Source: Verrucomicrobiaceae bacterium
Lineage (GTDB): Bacteria; Verrucomicrobiota; Verrucomicrobiia; Verrucomicrobiales; Verrucomicrobiaceae
Direction: 5' to 3'
Length of the DNA stretch: 64,000 bases
Assembly (NCBI GenBank): GCA_027489965.1
Contig: JAIXZA010000044.1
Coordinates: 1-64,000, forward strand
Part shown: positions 45,883-55,209 of the stretch, one piece after another
Position numbering within the stretch: the stretch's first letter is position 1
Layout: each line of letters starts with the position of its first letter
Notes under the pieces: model-generated
What the model was told of the DNA's origin: nothing
The model's input: only the letters and a program-made list of their open reading frames with translations
The model's database searches: none
Translations under genes and position numbers: made by a program

Positions 45883-46980
45883 TTAACGCTTTTTGCCTCC
45901 GTTACGTTCGTGCATAAGCTTATCGTAGCCGGACTTGATGAATCCAAAGTCACGACAATGCGCTTTAGCATCGTCTAACGAGATGAAGTCATAGCTAAGC
46001 AGATGCAGCAGGCTGTCATCAATGGTGTGCATGCCATCACGGCCACCGATTTGAATCAAGCTCGGCAACTGCTGAAGACGCTGGTCACGGATACAGCCAC
46101 CGATGGCGTGATTCATGGTCATGACCTCAGTCGCCATCACACGGCCTTCGCCGTCAGGACGGCGAATAAGATGCTGGCTGATGACGCCGCGCAGGCAGTG
46201 ACTGAGCTGAGCCGCCACGTAGTTTTGCTGCTCTTTTGGGTAGCTGTCCAAAATACGTGTGATCGTGCTGGGCACATCCATGGTGTGCAGAGTGCTGATG
46301 ACCAGATGGCCTGTCTCTGCGGCAGTGAGGGCCACTTTCATGGTCTCCATATCACGCAGCTCACTGACGGTAATGACGTTCACGTCCTGCCGCAGGGCGC
46401 TTTTCATGGCACGGGCGAATTCATGGGTATCAAAGCCCACCTGCCGCTGGCGGATGAGGCCATGACCATGACTAAAGACGAACTCGATCGGGTCCTCGAT
46501 CGTGACGATGTTACAAGAGCGCTGGCGGGCGATTGTCTGGGTCATGCTACAAAGAGTCGTGGTTTTACCACTGTTGCTGACGCCCGTGATGAGGATAAGT
46601 CCATCTTTTAGCTCACAAAAACGCTCCACGGTCGGACCATGGCCTAACTGTGTCAGTTCTGGGATCGTGTCTGGGATATAGCGGAAAGTTCCCTCAATGC
46701 GGCCCATGGCAAAGCAGGCGTTACCACGGAAACGGCCCAGATTTTCCACCTCGATGGCGAAATCCAGCTCCCAATCCTCTTCCAGCTTAGCACGCTGCGT
46801 GTCTTTTAAACCACCCAGAACGAGCTCGCGGACATCCAGTGCATCCATGACCTCATCTGTGACTGGCGTCATGCGCCCATGCAGACGCATCATGGGAGTT
46901 GCACCAGCGGAAAGGTGTAAATCTGAGGCTCCAGCCTGCATGGCCATGGAAAGGTACTCGATGAGATCGTATTGACGCAT
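45883..46980 (-). CDS. PilT/PilU-like type IV pilus retraction ATPase
   Basis: A 365-residue secretion-superfamily ATPase. N-terminal PAS-like half (DLIEYLSMAMQAGASDLHL), Walker A ITGVSNSGKTTTLCSM, Asp box NIVTIEDPIEFVFSHGHG, Walker B-like VSELRDMETMKVALTAAE and His box STLHTMDVPSTITRI. The GVSNSGKT and VSELRD forms differ slightly from the usual GPTGSGKS and VGEMRD, and the C-terminal AIRNLIRE motif of PilT is missing. This suggests PilU-like function: pilus retraction assisted by another ATPase. No other pil genes are nearby. Confidence 0.85.
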   Translation of the reverse strand: MRQYDLIEYLSMAMQAGASDLHLSAGATPMMRLHGRMTPVTDEVMDALDVRELVLGGLKDTQRAKLEEDWELDFAIEVENLGRFRGNACFAMGRIEGTFRYIPDTIPELTQLGHGPTVERFCELKDGLILITGVSNSGKTTTLCSMTQTIARQRSCNIVTIEDPIEFVFSHGHGLIRQRQVGFDTHEFARAMKSALRQDVNVITVSELRDMETMKVALTAAETGHLVISTLHTMDVPSTITRILDSYPKEQQNYVAAQLSHCLRGVISQHLIRRPDGEGRVMATEVMTMNHAIGGCIRDQRLQQLPSLIQIGGRDGMHTIDDSLLHLLSYDFISLDDAKAHCRDFGFIKSGYDKLMHERNGGKKR

Positions 46981-47109
46981 AGGTAAAAAAGAGGTGTCTG
47001 ATTAAATCTGACGCCCATTGAATTGTCGAGTGATGTTTCAGAAACATCACCTGTCCTTGGCAAACCCTCAGGTATGGTGCATGGAGGGCACCCCCCTGCC
47101 CCTCATCTC

Positions 47110-49002
47110 ATGCTTTCTGCCAACGAACTCACGCTCAGCTACGGTAATCAACGTCTCCTTGAAGGCATCACTCTGGCCGTTAATGAGGGCGAAAAGGTCG
47201 GCCTCGTTGGCCGCAATGGCTGCGGTAAAACCAGCCTGCTCAAGATCCTAGCCGGTGTGGAGCGTGCCGATACGGGCGACCTTTCCATCCAGCGCGGATT
47301 ACGTGTCGGCTACCTTCCTCAGGAATTTGAGATCGACCCGAACCTAAATGTCCTGCAAAACATTCAGTCCGGCGTGGCCGATCTGGTGAGCATGATCGAG
47401 CGCTACGAAGCCGGAGAAGGCAGCGAGGCTGAGCTGTCAGATATTCTGCATCACATTGAGGCCGCCGATGGCTGGAATCTCGACTCGCGCATCAAGTCCA
47501 TCACCACAGCACTGTCTGCGCCACCGCTTGATGCCCAAGTCGGAACCCTTTCAGGTGGTGAAAAACGCCGTGTGGCCCTGTGCCGCGCTTTGATCGCCCA
47601 GCCTGAATTGCTCCTGCTGGACGAGCCAACCAATCATCTGGACTCAGAATCCATCCGCTGGCTGGAAGAGTATCTGCGCAGTTTCCCTGGTGCCGTTATT
47701 TTCGTCACCCATGACCGTTACTTCCTAGATGTGATTGCCACGCGCATCCTCGAGTTATCAGATGGCCGCTGTTACTCTCATGAAGGCAACTACACCGCCT
47801 ATTTAGAGAGCAAAGCCGCGCGCCAGCAAATCAATGAGCAGGCTGAGCGCCGCCGTCAGCGCTTCCTGAGAACGGAACTGGAATGGGTGCGCGCAGGCGT
47901 CAAAGCTCGCGGCACCAAGCAGCGCAGCCGATTGGATGCCTTTTATGCCATCGAAGGCCTGGAAGCTCCTGTCGAGGAACGTGAAATGGATTTGCTCCTG
48001 CCCCCTGCTGTCGCCATGGGAAACATTGCCGTCGATTTAGATGAAGTCGGAGCATCGGTGACCGATGAATTTGGCAAAGAACGCTGGCTTTTCCGCCATC
48101 TGACAGCCTCGCTGAAACCTGGACAATGCACCGGCATCGTCGGCCGCAATGGCGCAGGCAAGACCACCCTCATCCGCCTGTGCATGGGAGAACGCATGCC
48201 GGAGGAAGGTCGGATCACGATTGGAAAAAAGGTTGCCTTTAATTACATCGACCAAGCCCGCATGCAGCTCGCAGGCAATGGCACCGTGCTAGCCGAGGTG
48301 GCCGATCAGGATGAAACCGTCTTCTTTGGCACCCAAAAACTCAGCGCCCGTAGCTATCTACGTCGTTTCCTTTTTAATGACGACCGCACCAATGAACGCG
48401 TGGACCGCCTGTCAGGAGGCGAGCGCGCCCGACTCATGCTGGCCAAGGTTCTGAAACGCGGCGGCAACGTCATCGTGCTGGATGAACCGACCAATGATCT
48501 CGATCTGCAAAGCTTGCGCATCCTGGAAGAAGCGGTCAGTAACTTCGACGGTAGCGTTATTGTAGTAAGCCATGACCGTTACTTTTTGGATCGTGTCTGT
48601 GATCAAATCATCGCCTTTGAACCTGCTGGAGTGCATGTGCAGGAGGGTAACTTCAGCTACTATCTGGAAAAACGCCGTGAGCGTGAAGCTCGACTGAAAG
48701 CTTGGGTCGAACCCGTGAAAGTGGAAAAAGCGCCATCCGCATCTACCGCCCCCAAACCAAAACCAAGGAAGCTCAGCTTCAAGGAAACCGCTGAACTTGA
48801 AGCCATGGAGGCGACTATTGCCACCGCTGAAGAGCGCGTTCAGACCCTGGATGCCACACTGAATGACCCCTCGTTCTACATTACCCGATCCCAGGAAGCG
48901 TCGAAATTCAGCGACGACCTGGAGGCGGCAAAAGCCGAAGTCGCACGACTTTACCTGCGCTGGGACGAACTGGAGGCGATCCGTGCCGCCATGAATGTTT
49001 GA
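47110..49002 (+). CDS. uup: ABC-F family ATPase, Uup-like
   Basis: A 630-residue soluble protein with two ABC ATPase domains. First: Walker A VGLVGRNGCGKTSLLKIL, signature TLSGGEKRRVALCRAL, Walker B ELLLLDEPTNHLDSES. A linker with Arg/Glu-rich helices leads to the second: GIVGRNGAGKTTLIRL, LSGGERARLMLAKVL, NVIVLDEPTNDLDLQS. A C-terminal coiled coil (TAELEAMEATIATAEERVQT) marks the Uup branch, which binds DNA or ribosomes. ATG 47110 begins the ABC fold (MLSANELTLSYG); the frame extending to 47023 was rejected. Confidence 0.9.
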   Translation: MLSANELTLSYGNQRLLEGITLAVNEGEKVGLVGRNGCGKTSLLKILAGVERADTGDLSIQRGLRVGYLPQEFEIDPNLNVLQNIQSGVADLVSMIERYEAGEGSEAELSDILHHIEAADGWNLDSRIKSITTALSAPPLDAQVGTLSGGEKRRVALCRALIAQPELLLLDEPTNHLDSESIRWLEEYLRSFPGAVIFVTHDRYFLDVIATRILELSDGRCYSHEGNYTAYLESKAARQQINEQAERRRQRFLRTELEWVRAGVKARGTKQRSRLDAFYAIEGLEAPVEEREMDLLLPPAVAMGNIAVDLDEVGASVTDEFGKERWLFRHLTASLKPGQCTGIVGRNGAGKTTLIRLCMGERMPEEGRITIGKKVAFNYIDQARMQLAGNGTVLAEVADQDETVFFGTQKLSARSYLRRFLFNDDRTNERVDRLSGGERARLMLAKVLKRGGNVIVLDEPTNDLDLQSLRILEEAVSNFDGSVIVVSHDRYFLDRVCDQIIAFEPAGVHVQEGNFSYYLEKRREREARLKAWVEPVKVEKAPSASTAPKPKPRKLSFKETAELEAMEATIATAEERVQTLDATLNDPSFYITRSQEASKFSDDLEAAKAEVARLYLRWDELEAIRAAMNV

Positions 49003-49057
49003 GGTTTTTGACAGGACTATTTACAAAAGTCGCCGTTCCCATTAAAATCCACCTCCC

Positions 49058-51313
49058 ATGAAGTTCTGCCCCCCCGCCCTCCTGGCTCTCGCTCTATTTT
49101 TATTGAGCGTGCCTGTCCATGCTCAAAGCAGCAGCGACACCGAATCTTCTGAGCAATTTTTCAGAGGTTATCTCATGAAAAATGATGCCGAGAAGATGGA
49201 AAAGGAAGGCAACTTTGCGGGTGCTCTCTCGCTCTATCAGCAGATGCAGCAGATCTTTGACAGCGTCTCGCAGTCGAACCCCAGCTGGCAGCCCGGCATG
49301 ATCAGCAATCGCCGATCCTTGACAGAACAAGCCATCGCACGCGTCACGGCCAAGCAATCCATGCCTGCCGCAGCAGCAACCGCAGCCATGCAACCCACGG
49401 CAGTGCCTGCGACCATCTTTGGCGGAGCCCCTGCTCCCATTCCCACACCTGGCACCGTCTCTGGACAACCGATCAGCGGCAGCATGAGCTCCGTGCCGAG
49501 CCTCAGTGAAGCCATCGCCCAATGGGAACAAAACATGCGCCAACGCGTCACCCAATTGGAAAACCAAAATGGCCAGATGCAGGTGGACCTTTCCAAATGG
49601 CAGCAATGGTATCAGTGGGCCTCCGGTGAGATCACCACAGCCCGCGCTGATAAGCAGGCCCTGGAAGGAAAGACCGCGAAACTGGAAGAATCCATCCAAG
49701 CCATGCGCGCCGAGGTCGCCGCAGGCCGTGCAACTCAGGCCCAACTGGATGTTCTGACCAAAGAAAAGATCGGCATTGAAATCGAATACAAAAAAGTCAT
49801 CCAAAGAATCGCTGCTGCTGAAAACGCGAGCAAGGACGCCAGCATCAAGCTGAATGATGCTACGGAACGAATCATCGTCGTCGAAGGCGAGCGGAATAAA
49901 CTACTCTCTGAGCGTGAAGCGCTGGTCAAAGAACGCGACAGCGCCAAAACAACCAGCGATGAACTGGCCAAGAAGACCGAGTCTATGACCAAGGAGCTGA
50001 ATGCCGCCAAGACCACCAGTGCCGAGATGAGTCAGAAGGCTGAAAAACTAACAAAAGAACTGGAGGTCGCAAAAATCGCCAGTGCTGAAAACAGCAAAAA
50101 GGCCAATGAACTCAGCGCCCAAAACCTGGGCATGAAAACCGAGATCGATGCGCTCAAAGCCAAGGGCCCCAATGCCAAAGCCAGCGCCGAAATGCAAAAA
50201 CTGCTGACGGACAATGAGCGCCTGAAAAAGGAACTCGAAACGGCTGAAAAACAGATTGTTAGCCTGAAGGCAGACGGCAGTCGCAAGGATCAAGAGATCG
50301 CCACCCTGCGTGGACAGGTCACCACACTTCAGGGTGAAATGGCCGCGCTACGCCAACAAAGCAGTACCTACCAGATTCAGGTCGCTGAATTGACGCTCCA
50401 GCTCAAAACGCTCCAAGAAGACAAAGACAAATCAGCCATGTCACCAGAGCTTGCCCAGGAAAACTCCACGCTGCGTGAGATCGTCATGCGCCAACTACGC
50501 AGCCAATACCGCCAGCAGCAGGCCAAGGACATCGTCATCACCGAATTGCAAAAGATGGAAGGCGTCTCTCAAAAGCTCCTTCAGCAAGTCGAAGAACTCA
50601 AGAACTCCCGTATGTCACTCACCCCGGCTGAGGAAAAACTCTTCACCGATCCTGCCGTGCAGGAAATGCTGAGCGCCAATAGCATCCAAGGCACCTTAAT
50701 CGCCCGTGTCTCCAAACCTAGCGAGTCCGCCAACCCGCTGAACTCACTGCTTTCAAAAGCCAGTGAAGCCTTTGCGGCTAAAAAATTCAATGAGGCTGCC
50801 TCACTCTATGAAGACGCGCTGCGCGCTGACCCCAAGAGCACTGAAGCTCTTGTTGGACTGGGCTACTCGCGGGAACGTGAACAGAAATATGATCAGGCTG
50901 AAACAGCCCTGAAAAAGTGCCTGATCCTCGATCCCAAGAATGAATTAGCCGCCTTTCATCTCGGCATCACCTACTTCAAACAAGAGAAATGGAATGACGC
51001 CCTGGCAGCCTTTGAAAAGAACGTGGCCGTGAACACCAAGAATGCGCGCAGCCATCACTACCTGGGCATCATCTCAAACAAACTGAACTTCCTCAGCCGC
51101 GCCGAACGCGAGTTTAAAACGGCCATCGCCATCGACCCAAACTATGGTGAAGCTCACTTCAATCTAGCCGTCGTCTATGCCACATGGGACCCGCCTCAAT
51201 GGGAGAAAGCCAAGAGTTCCTACGAGACTGCGATCAGCAAAGGCGTGGCTCCCGATCAGGCGCTGGAAAAACTGCTGGAAAACACTACCACACCTAAAAC
51301 AGCCGCCCCGTAA
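49058..51313 (+). CDS. Exported coiled-coil and TPR protein
   Basis: A 751-residue protein with a signal peptide (LLALALFLLSVPVHAQS). Residues about 30-100 are helical, about 155-500 form a long coiled coil of Lys/Glu/Ala-rich heptads, and about 575-735 are four to five TPR-like repeats (FNEAASLYEDALRADPKSTE, YDQAETALKKCLILDPKNE, WNDALAAFEKNVAVNTKNA and one more near residue 695). Likely a periplasmic scaffold. No named family is recognised. It follows the ABC-F gene after 55 bases and precedes mutY. Confidence 0.8.
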   Translation: MKFCPPALLALALFLLSVPVHAQSSSDTESSEQFFRGYLMKNDAEKMEKEGNFAGALSLYQQMQQIFDSVSQSNPSWQPGMISNRRSLTEQAIARVTAKQSMPAAAATAAMQPTAVPATIFGGAPAPIPTPGTVSGQPISGSMSSVPSLSEAIAQWEQNMRQRVTQLENQNGQMQVDLSKWQQWYQWASGEITTARADKQALEGKTAKLEESIQAMRAEVAAGRATQAQLDVLTKEKIGIEIEYKKVIQRIAAAENASKDASIKLNDATERIIVVEGERNKLLSEREALVKERDSAKTTSDELAKKTESMTKELNAAKTTSAEMSQKAEKLTKELEVAKIASAENSKKANELSAQNLGMKTEIDALKAKGPNAKASAEMQKLLTDNERLKKELETAEKQIVSLKADGSRKDQEIATLRGQVTTLQGEMAALRQQSSTYQIQVAELTLQLKTLQEDKDKSAMSPELAQENSTLREIVMRQLRSQYRQQQAKDIVITELQKMEGVSQKLLQQVEELKNSRMSLTPAEEKLFTDPAVQEMLSANSIQGTLIARVSKPSESANPLNSLLSKASEAFAAKKFNEAASLYEDALRADPKSTEALVGLGYSREREQKYDQAETALKKCLILDPKNELAAFHLGITYFKQEKWNDALAAFEKNVAVNTKNARSHHYLGIISNKLNFLSRAEREFKTAIAIDPNYGEAHFNLAVVYATWDPPQWEKAKSSYETAISKGVAPDQALEKLLENTTTPKTAAP

Positions 51314-51337
51314 GCTGACTCTCATCTGACCCGCCGC

Positions 51338-52360
51338 GTGTCTGCCAGCGCCATCACCAGCTCACTCGTCAGTTGGTTCCGCCAAAATGGACGTGACTAC
51401 CCCTGGCGGCAGACCCGTGATCCCTATGCCATTCTGGTATCAGAGGTCATGCTCCAGCAGACACAAATCACCACCGTTTTAGATCGCGGATATTATCATC
51501 GTTGGTTAGCCCGCTTTCCTAACATCCTAACGCTAGCTTCAGCCAACGAAGCTGACGTCTTAAGCACCTGGGAAGGACTCGGCTATTATCGACGTGCGCG
51601 GAACCTGCAAAAACTGGCGCAAATCATCCTCCAAGATCATGCTGGCATTTTTCCGAACGATCCCGTCACCATCCGCAGCCTACCCGGCATCGGCCCCTAC
51701 ACAGCCGGAGCCGTCAGCAGCTTTGCCTTTGGCCTGAATGAACCCATCGTCGATGGCAATGTAGCCCGCGTTCTCTCAAGGATCGACAACGATCCCACGC
51801 CCATTGACTCAACTCTCGGCAATAAACGTCTCTGGGATCGGGCCAAAGAACTCGTCACTAGCACGAATGATCCTCGAGCCTTTAACTCAGCGCTCATGGA
51901 GCTCGGCCAATCCCGTTGCAAGCCCACTAAGCCTGCCTGCCCAGACTGCCCGATCAAGGATTACTGCCAGGCTAGCGATCCCGAATCCCTGCCCATCAAA
52001 TCGGCAAGAACAGAAATCACTGCCGTCACCGAGCGTGTGCTCTTTATCCGCCAAGGCAACAGCATCCTCCTGGAACAAGAAACCGGCAAACGCCGCACCG
52101 GACTCTGGAAACTCCCTGCCCTGCCCGATAGCCTTTTTGACCAACCACCTGCCATACTTCTCAAGAGCAGCTACGGCATCACCCGCTATAAAGTCACGCT
52201 CTGGGTCCATGATGGAGCCGCTACCCCTGAATCCCAGTGGCCCAGCAACCACCGCTTCATTCCTCTAGCTGATCTCAATGAGCACCCCATGCCCAGCCCC
52301 TACCGCAAAGCGCTCAATCGCCTCTTGAGTCATGACCTGTTCAAGCTTGAGAACGACTGA
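51338..52360 (+). CDS. mutY: A/G-specific adenine glycosylase MutY
   Basis: A 340-residue base-excision repair enzyme removing adenine opposite 8-oxoguanine. Landmarks: the catalytic Glu in ILVSEVMLQQTQITTV, HhH segment TIRSLPGIGPYTAGAV, catalytic Asp in VDGNVARVLSRI and the [4Fe-4S] cluster C-x6-C-x2-C-x5-C in CKPTKPACPDCPIKDYC. The C-terminal NUDIX-like part (residues 230-330) is shortened. It starts at GTG 51338, 24 bases after the TPR gene. Confidence 0.95.
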   Translation: MSASAITSSLVSWFRQNGRDYPWRQTRDPYAILVSEVMLQQTQITTVLDRGYYHRWLARFPNILTLASANEADVLSTWEGLGYYRRARNLQKLAQIILQDHAGIFPNDPVTIRSLPGIGPYTAGAVSSFAFGLNEPIVDGNVARVLSRIDNDPTPIDSTLGNKRLWDRAKELVTSTNDPRAFNSALMELGQSRCKPTKPACPDCPIKDYCQASDPESLPIKSARTEITAVTERVLFIRQGNSILLEQETGKRRTGLWKLPALPDSLFDQPPAILLKSSYGITRYKVTLWVHDGAATPESQWPSNHRFIPLADLNEHPMPSPYRKALNRLLSHDLFKLEND

Positions 52361-52383
52361 GAAGCGTCTGAAATCAAGGCGGC

Positions 52384-52671
52384 TTGCTTGTCCCAGTTCT
52401 TGTTTTTGTAGCCTGGTTGGGGGTTTACCGCTCACCCTTTCTGCATCGACTCTGGGGCGGAATATGCCTATTGGGTTCGATTGGAGTTGTTGCCCTCCTT
52501 GTCGTGTGGCTATTCGAACTTCGTGAATTCCGCATTGATCAGATTTCACTGTATTTGGTCCTGAGGTCTATCCAGATGCCGATTCTCGCCTGTCTCCAGG
52601 TCTTTGATCGGAAGATTTCCACCTATCGTCGGCAGTTGGCAGCCAAAGATTCACAGCTTTCGGCACCGTGA
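52384..52671 (+). CDS. Possible small membrane protein
   Basis: A frame of about 95 codons with two hydrophobic segments (LVPVLVFVAWLGVY and GICLLGSIGVVALLVVWLF) and a charged tail. The start is unclear (TTG 52384 is the earliest plausible; no ATG). Such a hydrophobic pattern is rarely chance, but no family is recognised. It lies just after mutY at the left edge of the patch containing the HNH gene. Confidence 0.4.
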   Translation: MLVPVLVFVAWLGVYRSPFLHRLWGGICLLGSIGVVALLVVWLFELREFRIDQISLYLVLRSIQMPILACLQVFDRKISTYRRQLAAKDSQLSAP

Positions 52672-52755
52672 TCACATTCATTGCAAAGACAACCAAAACG
52701 GACAATTATCAAGGCTTCAGCAAAGCTCAGCTGACAAAAGAAGAGTCTATTTGAC

Positions 52756-53397
52756 ATGAATAGCTTTGAAGAATTTCCAATTTCTAACCGCCGCTGCTTT
52801 CGATCACCAATTCCTGAAATTAGTGATGCCGCGCGTTATCTTGATGCGGCAGTCTCGGCTCATCTTGCCGGGCAAAACGAGCTAGCCGAGTCGCTGATTC
52901 GCGCCGCCGACATGCCGGCGATTCGTGAGTGGACTGAGTCACTCTGGGGAAGCGCCAGCCCTTATGTTCAATATCGGGTCGTAGCAGGCGCACCCCCAAA
53001 TTTACCAACTGATCAACGCATCAAAATGCGGATGCCAAGTCCACCTGAGAAACTGCTTTTGCATCAACGGGATGGTTATCGCTGTAGATTTTGCGGCGTT
53101 CCGGTTATTCGCTCTGAAATCCGCCAAGCATTAAAGAAGCTTTACCCGAATGCGCTGTCATGGGGAACGAGAAACCCCGAACAGCATGCCGCTTTCCAAG
53201 CCATGTGGCTGCAGTACGACCACTTGCTGCCGCACGCCAGAGGCGGCAACAACGACTTGGATAACGTCCTCATTACATGTGCTCCCTGTAATTTCGGACG
53301 CATGAACAGAACCGTTGATGAAGTTGGCCTTCTTGACCCCCGAACGCGTGAGCCAGTCCAATCAACATGGGATGGCCTTGAACGTTTACTCCGATGA
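52756..53397 (+). CDS. HNH endonuclease
   Basis: A 213-residue protein with an HNH nuclease domain in the C-terminal half. The first Cys pair is in CRFCGVPV; the nuclease core is YDHLLPHARGGNNDLDNVLI with His, then ITCAPCNFGRMN with the second Cys pair and Asn. It would cut DNA. Homologues occur in restriction, phage and mobile contexts, but no integrase or methylase is adjacent. Its codon use is more AT-rich than the surrounding genes. Confidence 0.85.
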   Translation: MNSFEEFPISNRRCFRSPIPEISDAARYLDAAVSAHLAGQNELAESLIRAADMPAIREWTESLWGSASPYVQYRVVAGAPPNLPTDQRIKMRMPSPPEKLLLHQRDGYRCRFCGVPVIRSEIRQALKKLYPNALSWGTRNPEQHAAFQAMWLQYDHLLPHARGGNNDLDNVLITCAPCNFGRMNRTVDEVGLLDPRTREPVQSTWDGLERLLR

Positions 53398-53514
53398 CAT
53401 CAACGACTCCTCAGGCGAATGCCGCTGACGATGAATCAAAATCATGCATACCCCTTTGCCTGACGCAAATACGCGCTGGTAAATGGCGGCCAAAACTTAA
53501 CCGTCTTGCCAAAA

Positions 53515-53985
53515 ATGACGAAGACATATCCAGCTGTCGTTGATCCCCAAAAGGTAGGCGAGTATCCGGCAGATGCGGGGGCTGGCGGAGGTTATGTGTG
53601 GGACGAAGTTTTAGAATACCGGGTCTGGTGCCATCCTGAACGAGGAGCACCTGACGAGTTCGATGGTGATGACTACTTCTTTCCTTTTGAGACATTCGAA
53701 AGCGCTCAGGAGTTCGCCAAATCAAATCCAGGAACCGAAGAGCCACTGGTTCTCATTTTACAAAAGGAGCACATCCATGAGATCGAAGAAGGTGTCTATA
53801 TTCATGTAACAGAGGAGCGTCTGACCGAGTGGCCAGTTGATTTCTTATCGCGACCTCGGCGAACTGCCTTGACCATACCTGACTTTTTGGCATCCGACGC
53901 ACCCGCCAACAGACTGGACATTCTTCGAGGCAAGGCTCCTAACCCACGAACCCATTTACCTTCTGACGAACCTGAGCAGAGTTAA
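53515..53985 (+). CDS. Conserved hypothetical protein
   Basis: A 156-residue cytoplasmic protein (ATG 53515; TTG 53506 is an alternative). It has a motif-rich core EYRVWCHPERGAPDEFDGDD and GVYIHVTEERLTEWPVDFLS and is rich in acidic and aromatic residues. It belongs to a widespread uncharacterised group sometimes called 'GCN5 family acetyltransferase' in databases, but I see no acetyltransferase signature. It sits between the HNH gene and tRNA-Phe. Confidence 0.65.
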   Translation: MTKTYPAVVDPQKVGEYPADAGAGGGYVWDEVLEYRVWCHPERGAPDEFDGDDYFFPFETFESAQEFAKSNPGTEEPLVLILQKEHIHEIEEGVYIHVTEERLTEWPVDFLSRPRRTALTIPDFLASDAPANRLDILRGKAPNPRTHLPSDEPEQS

Positions 53986-54059
53986 TCGGGAATGCCAAAC
54001 TTCGCTGCGCGTTCAAGAGCATTCTGGCCTAAAAATCCGAAAGACAACCGAACATGAAA

Positions 54060-54085
54060 CCACCTTTTTCGTTTGAAAAAGGTGG
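54060..54085 (-). terminator. Terminator of tRNA-Phe
   Basis: A perfect 11-bp stem CCACCTTTTTC/GAAAAAGGTGG with a 4-base loop directly after the tRNA. The left arm as transcribed (CCACCTTTTTC) includes the final bases of the tRNA, so the hairpin and the tRNA 3' end overlap. TTTCATG follows the stem. This is probably both terminator and part of the processing site. Confidence 0.75.
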
Positions 54086-54155
54086 CCCGAGACGGATTCG
54101 AACCATCGACACGAGGATCTTCAATCCACTGCTCTACCAACTGAGCTATCGGGCC
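54083..54155 (-). tRNA. tRNA-Phe (GAA)
   Basis: A 73-nt cloverleaf on the minus strand. Acceptor stem GGCCCGA/TCGGGCC pairs fully, the T arm GATGG-TTCGAAT-CCGTC pairs with one G-U, and the anticodon loop TTGAAGA gives GAA for phenylalanine. The anticodon stem GTGGA/TCCTC carries a U28-U42 mismatch. The discriminator is A73. The gene continues CCT, so the terminal CCA is not encoded and must be added. Confidence 0.95.
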
Positions 54156-54402
54156 ATGTCCACCAATTTGGCGGGCTGCTATGGTGGCAAAGAGTGACAC
54201 GATGCGCAACGCCTTTTTTACTTTTTCATGCAGTATTTCCAAATCAAGCTCGGCTCAGGGATCAAGGCGAACCGCGACAGCGAAGATTTTCTTCAGCAAG
54301 GTGCCTGTGCACGCTGATCGACCCGTTGAATACCGCGACCGTTTTCTTTTTTCAGCTTCGCTAGACAAATCTCAGGTTCTGATGCGTCCTCTGGGTGACA
54401 CG

Positions 54403-54912
54403 ATGCTCACCGCCCGCCAGATCTCTGAACTTTACGATGCCCACGCGGCAGGCTTGTTTCATTACATCGTTGGCATGCTGAAATCAGAGGCCGAGGCAAA
54501 AGATCTGCTTCAGGAGTTGTTCCTCAAGCTCCAGCACCAAGGGCTGCCTGTCGTGGAAAGTGAACGGGCCTGGCTAACGCGGCTGGCACACAACATGACG
54601 CTTGATTGGCTTCGCCGTCACCACACACGCCGCAGCGCGGAAGAGCGCAGTGCCTCAGAGCCGCAACCTCTTTTCCAAAGAGCAGCCGATCCCGATACAG
54701 CCGAGTTCGCACTGCGAGTGCAGGCTGCTCTTGATGAACTGCCGCCTGAGCAGCGCAGTGTCGCCCATCTGAAGCTCTGGCAGGGGCTCACCTTTGAGGA
54801 GATCGCCGAAGCCCAGGGCATCCCTCTCAACACAGCAGCCAGCCGCTACCGCTACGCCATTGACAAACTGCGCACGCTCCTGCGTCCGCTCTACGACGAA
54901 ATCCAGCCATGA
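54403..54912 (+). CDS. ECF-type RNA polymerase sigma factor
   Basis: A 169-residue sigma-70 family regulator. Region 2 spans ELYDAHAAGLFHYIVGMLKS, EAEAKDLLQELFLKLQ (2.2) and ERAWLTRLAHNMTLDWLRRH (2.4); region 4 spans ALDELPPEQRSVAHLKLWQG and LTFEEIAEAQGIPLNTAASR with a helix-turn-helix. I chose ATG 54403 (MLTARQISELY); ATG 54382 is also possible. The stop overlaps the next start in ATGA, coupling it to a small membrane protein. Confidence 0.9.
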   Translation: MLTARQISELYDAHAAGLFHYIVGMLKSEAEAKDLLQELFLKLQHQGLPVVESERAWLTRLAHNMTLDWLRRHHTRRSAEERSASEPQPLFQRAADPDTAEFALRVQAALDELPPEQRSVAHLKLWQGLTFEEIAEAQGIPLNTAASRYRYAIDKLRTLLRPLYDEIQP

Positions 54913-55193
54913 AAGAAGACCTCGAATCCAAACTCTCATCGCTTCAGCTCCAGCCACTGCCGCCGGAGTGGCGTGAGGAGATGCTGACGCGTTTGGAAAG
55001 CTCTCCGCTTCTGTCTCGGCGAGCACCGCCGCGCTGGCTTGTGGTTGGTTGGGGACTTGCCTGGGCCGCCGTGTTGGTCCTGCATTTCACCACGCCGGCG
55101 GCCTCAGAATCTGCGGGACCTGCCCCAACTCTGAATGCGGATGCCATGCTGCAGCGTGCCGAGCTCATGCAGTCCCTCCTCGCTTTAAATTAA
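54909..55193 (+). CDS. Small membrane protein, possible anti-sigma factor
   Basis: A 94-residue protein with one transmembrane span (WLVVGWGLAWAAVLVLHF) after an acidic/basic N-terminal part of about 40 residues and a short tail ending LLALN. The ATGA overlap with the sigma factor makes a cognate anti-sigma role plausible. There is no HxxxCxxC zinc motif of typical ZAS anti-sigma factors, so this is inference from position. Confidence 0.6.
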   Translation: MKEDLESKLSSLQLQPLPPEWREEMLTRLESSPLLSRRAPPRWLVVGWGLAWAAVLVLHFTTPAASESAGPAPTLNADAMLQRAELMQSLLALN

Positions 55194-55209
55194 CCCACCT
55201 CTTCACCCC

